From an uncultured Bacilli bacterium (GTDB lineage: Bacteria; Bacillota_I; Bacilli_A; RF39; UBA660), in NCBI GenBank assembly GCA_947629125.1, contig CANRCO010000009.1:1-18944 (forward strand): 18,944 nt of DNA, read 5' to 3'. This document shows positions 1-7,400 of the stretch, one piece after another; the stretch's first letter is position 1, and each line of letters starts with the position of its first letter. The notes beneath the pieces are model-generated. The model saw only the letters and a program-made list of their open reading frames with translations, was not told the origin of the DNA and made no database searches. Made by a program: the position numbers and the translations under genes.

Positions 1-68
1 GCTCAGCTGGCTAGAGCGACCGGTTCATACCCGGTAGGTCGGGGGTTCGATCCCCTCCGTCGCTACCA
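1..68 (+). tRNA. tRNA-Met (anticodon CAT), 5' end cut by window edge
   Basis: The window opens inside the D stem (GCTC at 1-4 pairing GAGC at 14-17), so the 5' acceptor strand and about 9 bases are missing. The anticodon stem is ACCGG/CCGGT around the loop TTCATAC, giving anticodon CAT. The T arm is GGGGG-TTCGATC-CCCTC with one G-U pair, followed by the 3' acceptor strand, discriminator A and an encoded CCA at 66-68. The anticodon stem lacks the three G-C pairs next to the loop that mark initiator tRNA, and the sequence resembles Bacillus elongator tRNA-Met. A lysidine-type tRNA-Ile2 also carries CAT and is not strictly excluded without the acceptor strand. Other tRNA genes may lie upstream, outside the window. 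Confidence 0.93.
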
Positions 69-80
69 ATAATGCTTATT

Positions 81-107
81 ACTAGATATTGTATCTAGTT
101 TTTTTAT
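81..107 (+). terminator. Intrinsic terminator of the tRNA transcript
   Basis: An 8-bp stem, ACTAGATA (81-88) with TATCTAGT (92-99), closes a 3-nt loop and runs straight into a T tract (99-105). It lies 12 bases beyond the tRNA CCA end, so it most likely ends the tRNA transcript. Confidence 0.85.
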
Positions 108-184
108 TTAATAAAAAAATGCTTATAATTTTTAGTGAAATAATTACAATTTATTTAACTCTCGCTTTATGTCCTGTTTATTAT

Positions 185-202
185 TTTATAATAATTTATA
201 AT
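185..202 (+). promoter_or_regulatory. Candidate -10 region with 10-bp direct repeat before XRE gene
   Basis: TATAAT at 187-192 is a perfect -10 hexamer 33 bases before the XRE start codon. I could not find a convincing -35. The octamer TTTATAAT occurs twice, at 185-192 and 195-202, exactly 10 bp apart, so a same-face binding site for the adjacent regulator is possible. In DNA this AT-rich, chance is also a reasonable explanation. Confidence 0.4.
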
Positions 203-225
203 TGTTCTTGAAAGGAGCAAAGAAT

Positions 226-1098
226 ATGGATCAAGTAAAAATAGGAAAATTTATTGCAAAGTTAAGAAAAGAACAAAAATTAACACAAGTTGAACTCGCT
301 GATAAATTAGGAGTAACTAGTAAATCAATAAGCCGTTGGGAAACTGGTAAAAATATGCCAGATTATTCCATTTTAAAAGAACTATGTAACATATTAGATA
401 TTGATGTTAATGAATTTTTAAGTGGAGAAAAAATTGAAAAGAATGAAATTCAAACACATAGTATTAAAAATCTAGATGTAATTTTGAAAGAATACTACAA
501 AATGAAAAAACAAAAAAATATATTTAAATTTGTTTCAATTATAATTGGAATCAGTTCAATATTCTTTTTAGGTTGTATATTTATATTAATGGGAGGATTA
601 AATAAAGAGGAAATAATAACTGATATAAATAAATATCAAGAAGTTATAGGTATTAATGCTAAGAGTAAATATAAAGATAAATGGGGAATGTCAGAAGAAA
701 TATTTCCAAAATCAATTAATGAATTAAATGTCAAAGATTTTAAAATGGTTTATTTAGATGCGTGGGATAATCAATATTTATCTTATTTAGTAGTAGATTA
801 TTCTAAAGCTGAATATAAAAAAGAAATTGAAAGATTAAATAAATATGGAATAAAAGATTATATTGGTTATTATGGTATAACAGGGTTTACTAATTATAAA
901 TTATTAGCAATGGAATCTGATTCATATCAAGGGTTTGTCTATGCAATTACTGATGATAAAAGTAGAATAATATATGTCGAAATAATATTTTGTAATTACT
1001 TTATGGATATAAAATATAAAGAACATATACCAAATGAATATTTACCTGATGGATTTGACGCAACAATTAATAATAGTTATAGAAAAAAGTTTGAGTAA
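226..1098 (+). CDS. XRE-family regulator with membrane anchor and unrecognised C-terminal domain
   Basis: A 290-residue protein. Residues about 6-61 form an HTH_3/XRE DNA-binding domain: IGKFIAKLRKEQKLTQ, then the recognition helix region SKSISRWETGKNMPD. A single strongly hydrophobic segment lies at about 101-123, preceded by a Lys-rich stretch (KMKKQK), which suggests a cytoplasmic N terminus. Residues about 125-290 are a Tyr/Lys-rich domain that I do not recognise and that is predicted to lie outside the membrane. I chose the ATG at 226 because AAAGGAG sits 8 bases upstream; an in-frame TTG at 202 has no such site. The gene follows the tRNA terminator and shares a hairpin with ylbL, so it is probably monocistronic. 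The likely role is a membrane-tethered one-component regulator that senses an envelope or extracellular signal. The HTH is certain; the sensing role is inference. Confidence 0.88.
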   Translation: MDQVKIGKFIAKLRKEQKLTQVELADKLGVTSKSISRWETGKNMPDYSILKELCNILDIDVNEFLSGEKIEKNEIQTHSIKNLDVILKEYYKMKKQKNIFKFVSIIIGISSIFFLGCIFILMGGLNKEEIITDINKYQEVIGINAKSKYKDKWGMSEEIFPKSINELNVKDFKMVYLDAWDNQYLSYLVVDYSKAEYKKEIERLNKYGIKDYIGYYGITGFTNYKLLAMESDSYQGFVYAITDDKSRIIYVEIIFCNYFMDIKYKEHIPNEYLPDGFDATINNSYRKKFE

Positions 1099-1102
1099 AA
1101 TT

Positions 1103-1130
1103 AAAACGTACTTGATAAAAGTACATTTTT
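1103..1130. terminator. Bidirectional intrinsic terminator (XRE gene / ylbL)
   Basis: GTACTT (1108-1113) pairs with AAGTAC (1119-1124) around a 5-nt loop. AAAA (1103-1106) and TTTT (1126-1129) flank the stem, so a U tract follows it on either strand. It lies between the converging XRE and ylbL genes and begins 4 bases after the XRE stop. Confidence 0.8.
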
Positions 1131-1133
1131 GTT

Positions 1134-2141
1134 TTATTTTTTTAAATAATCTACTGCTTCTTTTAAATTACTAACTGCAACAATTTTTAAATCTAGTTTA
1201 TTATCAGTAGCAGTTTTTTTAGCTTCTTTATAATTTTCTTGAGGACAGAAAAAGATGTCCGCTCCTTTTTTAGCTGCTCCTAGAATTTTATATTTAATAC
1301 CTCCAATTTCTCCAACATTACCTGCTTCATCAATTGTTCCAGTACCGATAATATCTCTATTTTTTATTATATCTTCATTAATTAAATTACTATAAATACT
1401 TAAAGCCATCATTAATCCACCACTAGGGCCTGATTCATTATTTTTTGTTTTCATCACGATTTTAGGCTCAGTTGTTAAATCATAATCATTAATTGTGGCA
1501 ATACCTATTTTAATTTCATCATTTTCATCTTTATAAGTAGTAGCATATTTTTGTTTAGTTTTACCATCTTGTTCAACTGTAATTTTTACTTTTTCATTAG
1601 CTTTTAGATTACTTACAACATTTTTTATTTGAGTTAAATTATTAACATCTACATCATTAATAGATTTTATTTCATCGAATAATTCCAAATTAGTTTGAGC
1701 TTCATCACTAATATATATAACATTTAAATTATATTCTTTAATTTTAAAACTTTTATCTGCCAATGTATAAGCAGAAATTATTGCATTATCAATAGCTTCT
1801 TCTAAATATAATTTATCAATTTTACTACTTTCCTTTAACGTTTGGTTATCTAATTTGATATCTTCTACTTTTACTATATCCCAATTAGGAATTATAAAAG
1901 AAAGTAAAACGAATGGAATATTTCCTTTAATTTGCCGAACATAACTAAGAGATATGTGTCCGTTAGTTTTATTTTTATCACCTACTAAAATTCGGTCATT
2001 TAAATCCAGTGCTCCACCGGGAGAATTTATAACATATGGTAGTTTAATAAAGAATAATGCAAAAATTAAAATAATAACTAATATAAATTTATAATTTTCC
2101 TTTATAAATTTTTTTATATAATCATATATTTTATTAAACAT
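1134..2141 (-). CDS. ylbL: YlbL/SepM-type membrane PDZ-Lon protease
   Basis: A 335-residue membrane-anchored serine protease of the YlbL (SepM) family. A basic N terminus precedes one transmembrane helix at about 19-36, followed by the family stretch LPYVINSPGG at 34-43. Residues about 145-205 fit a PDZ-like substrate-binding domain. Residues about 205-333 are an S16 (Lon-type) protease domain: Ser240 in ESGPSGG is the nucleophile and Lys283 in GGIKYK the partner. They are 43 residues apart, the same spacing as in E. coli Lon. The domain would face outward, where relatives process secreted peptides or proteins; the substrate here is unknown. AAGGTG upstream supports the start. The gene is divergent from a ylbJ homologue. 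Bacillus carries ylbJ, ylbK and ylbL together, so this looks like a rearranged remnant of that locus without ylbK. Confidence 0.93.
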   Translation of the reverse strand: MFNKIYDYIKKFIKENYKFILVIILIFALFFIKLPYVINSPGGALDLNDRILVGDKNKTNGHISLSYVRQIKGNIPFVLLSFIIPNWDIVKVEDIKLDNQTLKESSKIDKLYLEEAIDNAIISAYTLADKSFKIKEYNLNVIYISDEAQTNLELFDEIKSINDVDVNNLTQIKNVVSNLKANEKVKITVEQDGKTKQKYATTYKDENDEIKIGIATINDYDLTTEPKIVMKTKNNESGPSGGLMMALSIYSNLINEDIIKNRDIIGTGTIDEAGNVGEIGGIKYKILGAAKKGADIFFCPQENYKEAKKTATDNKLDLKIVAVSNLKEAVDYLKK

Positions 2142-2160
2142 CTAATTATCACCTTACCTA

Positions 2161-2189
2161 ATTATATCAGAATATGGAGCATTTATGAA
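2161..2189 (-). promoter_or_regulatory. Candidate ylbL promoter overlapping the ylbJ start
   Basis: On the minus strand, TATAAT (2166-2161) is preceded by TG one base upstream, making an extended -10. A weak -35, TTCATA (2189-2184), lies 17 bp away and covers the start codon of the divergent ylbJ-like gene. The intergenic space is only 43 bp, so ylbL transcription would begin next to the ylbJ ribosome site. Confidence 0.55.
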
Positions 2190-3099
2190 AGATAAAATTA
2201 AAAATCTATTTATTATTATAATTATATTTTTTATTATAGTTTTTTTATTAAAAAATAACAATATAATTAAAGATGATGTAGTTATATCTGTTAATTTATG
2301 GCTAACTAGAGTTTTTCCTTCCCTATTTCCTATGTTAATTATTAATGATATATTAATTGCTTGTCATTTACCTGAAGTTTATAATCGTTATTTTAGCATT
2401 TTAACTAATAAATTATTTAAAATATCTGGTACAGGTAGTTATGTGTTTTTTATGTCAATTTTAAGTGGTACACCTGCAAATGCCCATATTTTAAAACAAT
2501 TATATCAAGAAGAAAAAATTAGTTTATCGGAGGCTAATAAAGTATTAACCTATTCTTATTTTTCCAATCCTATCTTTTTATATACTATGTTATCACTAAT
2601 ATTTTCTGATTTAAAAATAGTTATCAGTTTAATAGTAGTACATTATCTTAGTAATTTTATCATTGGTATAATTGTTCGTTCTAATAAAATTATGATAAAA
2701 GATAGCAATTTATTTAAAACTAATAAATTTGATTTATCAAAAACAATAATTAAAGGTATGGACACAATGATTATGGTTTTAGGTACAATTACTTTTTATA
2801 GTTTAGCTGGAGTAATTATCACTAATTTATTTCCGTTTAAAAGCATTAATTTATTAACTGGTTTTTTAGAAATAACTGAGGGGTTAAATATGCTAGCAAA
2901 TACGCATTATAGTTTGTTATTTTTAAAAATTTTTAGTATCAGTATAATATCATTTGGTGGATTAAGCATCCATAGCCAAATAAAAAGTATCATTGCTGAT
3001 ACTGATATAAAATACCAAAATTTTTTATACGGAAGAATTCTTCATGTATTAATTAGTATTATATTAATTTTATTATTAAACTTTCTTCATATATGTTAA
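2185..3099 (+). CDS. ylbJ: YlbJ-like multi-spanning membrane protein
   Basis: A 304-residue integral membrane protein with about seven hydrophobic segments (roughly 7-23, 35-60, 83-98, 125-165, 190-216, 244-260, 285-302). Three stretches match the YlbJ (nucleoside-recognition/Gate) family: LTRVFPSLFPM at 40-50, SGTPANAHILKQLY at 94-107, and FGGLSIHSQI near 257-266. Bacillus YlbJ is about 100 residues longer and is linked to sporulation; the transport or gating substrate of the family is not established. GGAG at 2176-2179 precedes the ATG by 5 bases. The 3' end overlaps the convergent prepilin gene by 24 bp. Whether this organism sporulates cannot be judged from the window, so the name is by homology and shared location with ylbL. 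Confidence 0.85.
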   Translation: MKDKIKNLFIIIIIFFIIVFLLKNNNIIKDDVVISVNLWLTRVFPSLFPMLIINDILIACHLPEVYNRYFSILTNKLFKISGTGSYVFFMSILSGTPANAHILKQLYQEEKISLSEANKVLTYSYFSNPIFLYTMLSLIFSDLKIVISLIVVHYLSNFIIGIIVRSNKIMIKDSNLFKTNKFDLSKTIIKGMDTMIMVLGTITFYSLAGVIITNLFPFKSINLLTGFLEITEGLNMLANTHYSLLFLKIFSISIISFGGLSIHSQIKSIIADTDIKYQNFLYGRILHVLISIILILLLNFLHIC

Positions 3100-3654
3100 T
3101 TCAATATCATCTAAGTAATTGTTATCTGAAGAACTAGGAATAGTTAAAGGATTAATTGGAATTCTTATCTTCAAAAGTCTGTAACCATTTAAAATTGGAA
3201 TTTCTTTTTCACCCACGCCAGAACACTTAATTTCTTTATCGGCTTGTTCTGTACAATTATCTAAATTAGCATCAATTACTTCAACTCTTGAAAAATCATA
3301 AGTTAAATTTTTATTTAAATTCCAAGTATGTGAAAAAGAATTAACAGATGAGGTAGCACTAATTTTATTTTTAGAAATATTAATACTTATAACACCATTT
3401 ATAGTTACAGAAGAATTATTAGTATAGTATTGTACACTATATTTTGGATTGGTAGCTTTTGCTTCAATAAAATGTTGATTTATAGTTTTAATTATTTCGG
3501 TTCTTTGTAATTGATTATTAACAGCAAAATTTTGTCCATCGCGTTCATAATTAACAGTAGCTATTAATTGATATAAAAATAATAGAATAACTGAAATTAA
3601 AGATATACTTACAATTACTTCAACTAAAGTTACACCTTTTTTATTTAATTGCAT
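3076..3654 (-). CDS. Type IV prepilin-like protein, second gene of pair
   Basis: A 192-residue protein with a class III (type IV pilin) signal. The basic leader MQLNKKG is cut after Gly7, then mature VTLVE carries the conserved Glu at position +5, followed by one hydrophobic helix to about residue 32. A prepilin peptidase would cleave and methylate it, and the helix would pack into a pilus or pseudopilus. The rest is a Ser/Thr/Asn-rich globular domain with two cysteines (134 and 144) that could form a disulfide. It starts 14 bases after the upstream prepilin gene with AGAGGTG before the ATG, so the two are one operon. Its last 24 bp overlap the end of the convergent ylbJ-like gene, and I saw no clear terminator beyond it. 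It is probably a minor pilin or ComG-like pseudopilin; the subfamily is unresolved. Confidence 0.85.
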   Translation of the reverse strand: MQLNKKGVTLVEVIVSISLISVILLFLYQLIATVNYERDGQNFAVNNQLQRTEIIKTINQHFIEAKATNPKYSVQYYTNNSSVTINGVISINISKNKISATSSVNSFSHTWNLNKNLTYDFSRVEVIDANLDNCTEQADKEIKCSGVGEKEIPILNGYRLLKIRIPINPLTIPSSSDNNYLDDIELTYMKKV

Positions 3655-3668
3655 AAATTCACCTCTTT

Positions 3669-4373
3669 TTATTTACAATATAAACCGCCTTGGTCACCAG
3701 TAACTGACCAATCATACATGTCTGCTAAATTAATATTGATACTAGCAAAAGATTTAACACAATCATCACCAGAACAAAAACTTCCATCATTATATTTTTT
3801 GCTAAATTTTACGATTAATTGATACTTAGCTTTTCCACTTGCACCATAATCTTTTATATTAGTAATTCCCATTTTTAATACATAGGTTGCCGTATCGACA
3901 TCGCCGTTAAATAAATCATCAGAAATAGCACTAGCCATCTTAACTTTTTTTATTTCATCAATAAAACAATATCGCATTACATATATTTTTTCAACACCTA
4001 ATTTTTCGCATAAGTTATTTAAATTAGCGTCATCTTTACAAGTTATTTCATTAACAACTTTGGGTTTTTGCATATTAGCAAAAACATAATCGCCATCATC
4101 TTTATTTGCTGCTTGAGTTGTATAATATAACCCATAAAGATTTAACGGAATTCCAGTTGTATTATATTTTTTACCCGTACCTGTTGCGTGTTCTAAGTAA
4201 TCTTTTAAATAAAAAGTTTTGTAAATATCAGCTATATCATCATAACGAAACTTAGTTTTTTCCATACTAACTGTACTATTATAATTTTGGTAAACAATCA
4301 TTAATGCTACAACTAGTACCGAAGTTACTATCAAAGTTTCGACTAATACAAACCCTTTTTTCTTTTTGAACAT
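3669..4373 (-). CDS. Type IV prepilin-like protein with six cysteines, first gene of pair
   Basis: A 234-residue protein with leader MFKKKKG cut after Gly7, then mature FVLVE with Glu at +5 and a hydrophobic helix to about residue 29: a clear class III prepilin signal. The outer domain holds six cysteines (112, 122, 136, 200, 205, 233), enough for three disulfides, with one at the C-terminal GGLYCK. It is longer than typical ComG pseudopilins, which fits a minor or tip pilin, but no assembly ATPase, platform protein or prepilin peptidase is nearby. The start is fixed by the Lys leader; the ribosome site is weak (AGG about 9 bases upstream). A near-consensus promoter lies just upstream, overlapping the end of polC. 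It is probably co-transcribed with the following prepilin gene. Confidence 0.85.
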   Translation of the reverse strand: MFKKKKGFVLVETLIVTSVLVVALMIVYQNYNSTVSMEKTKFRYDDIADIYKTFYLKDYLEHATGTGKKYNTTGIPLNLYGLYYTTQAANKDDGDYVFANMQKPKVVNEITCKDDANLNNLCEKLGVEKIYVMRYCFIDEIKKVKMASAISDDLFNGDVDTATYVLKMGITNIKDYGASGKAKYQLIVKFSKKYNDGSFCSGDDCVKSFASININLADMYDWSVTGDQGGLYCK

Positions 4374-4375
4374 AT

Positions 4376-4425
4376 AAAAGAACCTACTTTCCTATATTAA
4401 GTATATTATAAGATAGGTTCTTTTT
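4376..4425 (-). terminator. polC intrinsic terminator (long-loop hairpin)
   Basis: AAAAGAACCTA (4376-4386) pairs with TAGGTTCTTTT (4414-4424), an 11-bp stem around a 27-nt loop, starting a few bases after the polC stop and followed by a short run of U. The long loop holds the -10 of the prepilin promoter. The loop size makes termination efficiency uncertain. Confidence 0.55.
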
Positions 4426-4433
4426 CAAGTCAA
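4405..4433 (-). promoter_or_regulatory. Near-consensus promoter of the prepilin operon
   Basis: On the minus strand, TTGACT (4433-4428) and TATAAT (4410-4405) are separated by exactly 17 bp. The -35 covers the polC stop codon, the spacer contains the upstream arm of the polC terminator hairpin, and the -10 lies in its loop. Predicted initiation near 4398 would give a leader of about 25 nt containing only one hairpin arm. Confidence 0.75.
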
Positions 4434-7400
4434 AACAAACTTAATTGACTTGTTTCTGGTAACGTTCCAAAAACATTTAATAACTTTAATTTATCAACTG
4501 TAGTTGAATTTACTTTACCTCTAATTTGAAAATCTTCTATACTATAAAAAGGTTTAATATCTCTTTCTTCGACAATTTTATGAGCAACTGCTGCACCTAA
4601 CCCATCTATAGCCATAAATGGACAAATTAAAGTTACACCATCATCACTAATAACGTAATCACTAGCTTGACTTTTTTCTAAATCAATATTACCAAATTTA
4701 AATCCTCGTGCTGCAGCTTCTAAAGCAACTTTCAAAGTTTCTAAAACAGCTTGCTCTTTATTAGTTAAATCATAACCTTTTTTATTTAGTTCAATTACTC
4801 TAGCTTTAATTGCATCATACCCTTTTATCATTGTTTCAATTTCAAAATCTGTATACTGAGTTGAAAATTGTGAAGCATAATATACTACAGGATTATGGAC
4901 TTTATAGTAAGCTATTCGAAATGCACTCATTACATAGGCAACCGCATGGGCTTTTGGAAACATATATTTAATCTTAGCACAAGAATTAATAAACCATTCC
5001 GGAATATTAGCTTCATTCATTATCTTTTTATATTTTTCCCATTTTTCTTTATCTTTACTAGCTTTACCTTTACGAACAAATTCCATTATTTCAAAGGCTT
5101 GAATTGGTTTTAAACCGTTATACATAAGATAAACCATTATATCATCACGACAACCGATAACATCGCTAAATGGGACAATATTATTTTTTATTAATTCTTG
5201 CGCATTACCTAACCATACATCTGTACCATGGGATAAACCAGAAATTTTAACTAATTCAGCAAAGGTTTTAGGTTTTGTGTCACGAACTAATTGAATAGTA
5301 AAAGTTGTACCAAATTCGGGAATACCTAAAGTTCCGGTATCATTTAAAATTTGGTCAGCAGTAACCCCAAGTGGTTCAGTTGATTGAAATATTTCCATAG
5401 TCTTTTTATCATCCAATGGAACTTTTGTTACATCATCTCCAGTTAAATTTTGAATCATTCTTAATTGAGTTGGACCAGAATGCCCTAAAATATCTAGTTT
5501 TAAAACATCTTGGTCGATAGCATGGTAATCAAAATGGGTTGTTCGCCAATTGCTATCGGGGTCATCTGCTGGGAATTGAAATGGTGTAAAATCAAAAACA
5601 TCCATATACCCTGGAATAACTACAATACCACCAGGATGTTGCCCAGTTGTTCTTTTAACTCCTGTACAACCTTGAGCTAGCCGTTCAATTTCAATATTAC
5701 GTAACATTATATTTTTTTCTTCACAATATCCTTTAACAAAGCCGAAAGCTGTTTTAGTAGCAACTGTACCAATTGTTCCTGCTCGATAAACATTATCAAC
5801 ACCAAATAATTCTTTGGTATATTCATGAGCATCAGCTTGATTTAAATCACTAAAATTCAAATCAATATCAGGAACTTTATCTGCATTAAAACCTAAAAAT
5901 GTTGCAAAAGGCATGTCTTGACCATCTTTTAACATTTTTGCCCCACAATTAGGGCACATTTTCTCAGGCATATCAAAACCACTAGAATAAATAGCCCCTA
6001 AAGGTTTACCCTCTTCATTATCGAAAATACTAGTTTGACATTTTTCACAACGATAATGAGCTGGTAAAGGATTTACTTCAGTTATACCCATTAAAGTAGC
6101 AACAAAACTCGAACCAACACTACCTCTTGACCCTACTAAAAAACCAGCATCATTAGAATGTTTTACTAACTTTTGAGCAATTAAATAAATAACATCAAAA
6201 TTACCACCAATTACTCCACCTAAAGTTTTTTTAAGAAGTTTATCTAATTGCTCATCTGTTTTAATTTCATTTGTTTCTTTTAAATATTGTCTAACAGTTT
6301 GTTTAACACACTCATCGCCTTTAATAATAGTTTCATGTAATTTATTAAATACTTCATCATCTGTTGAAGATTTTTTTTCTTGCTCTAAAAAATATTTAAT
6401 AGCATTAATTAAACTATCACCATATAATTCTTTAGCAATTCTCTCTTCAATATTATGAGGTAAAGGATTACCATACCATTCATTGGCTTTTGAATATACT
6501 AAATCCATTACTGTTTCAACCGATTTATCAATTTTTGGAGAAAAAGGAACTCCGCCCGTATCGATTATGACTTCAATTTCTTCAATCATATCAGCTATTT
6601 TATTAGTATTAGTTACAACTATTTCATAAGCTAATTCTTCACCTAAAAATTGGAATTCTTCTAACATTTCCTCGGTTGTATAAAAATGCATATCTGGTAT
6701 ATCGACACCACGGCGATTTAAAGGATGTAAACGACCATTAGTTTTTTGTTTAACAATAATGTCTCGATATATTTTATCTTCTTTAGTTAAATGATGAGCA
6801 TCACTAGTTGCACAAACTATTTTTCCCGCTTCTTTAGCTACACGAATAATTTTTCTAATATGTTCTTGTAAATCATTAATTGTCTTAAAACTACTGGCTT
6901 CCATTTGTAATAAATGTAAACAAGAAGTTATCGGCTGCACTTCAATATAATCATAAAATTGCATTATATTAACTAATTCTTCATCCTCTTTAGTTTTAGC
7001 TGCTTCAAAAATTTCGCCATTAATACAGCCACTACCAATTAAAATTCCTTCTCGATGTTTGGTTAATTCATCACGTGGTATTTTAGGTTGATCATTACGA
7101 AATAAATATTTAGTATTAGCTAAAGATATTATTTTAAATAAATTTTTTAATCCTTTCTTATTTTGAGCTAAAATATTCAAATGAAAAGGATATGAAAATT
7201 TAACTAACTCATCAAGATCAACACTATTATAAATATCAGTAGTAGTTTCAATATTTTGATTATATAAAAGTCTAGCCATATGAATAAAGGCTTTAGCAGT
7301 ACCTTCAGCATCATAATCAGCCCGGTGATGAGCTTCTTCATCCCAAGGAATATTATATTTTCTAACTAATGTTTGCAGTTTATGGTTAGGCCATTCTGGA

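Noticed and set aside
202..225. Upstream TTG start for the XRE gene
   Set aside because: The AAAGGAG ribosome site lies downstream of this TTG and correctly spaced for the ATG at 226.
1..225. tRNA-Met 3' end as an integration (att) site of a mobile element
   Set aside because: No integrase, no second copy of the tRNA 3' end, and no mobile genes in the window; only the general tendency of islands to sit beside tRNAs supports it.
4895..5113. Open frame of 72 codons on the plus strand antisense to polC
   Set aside because: It has no ribosome site, no recognisable protein, and lies entirely inside the conserved polymerase domain of polC on the other strand.
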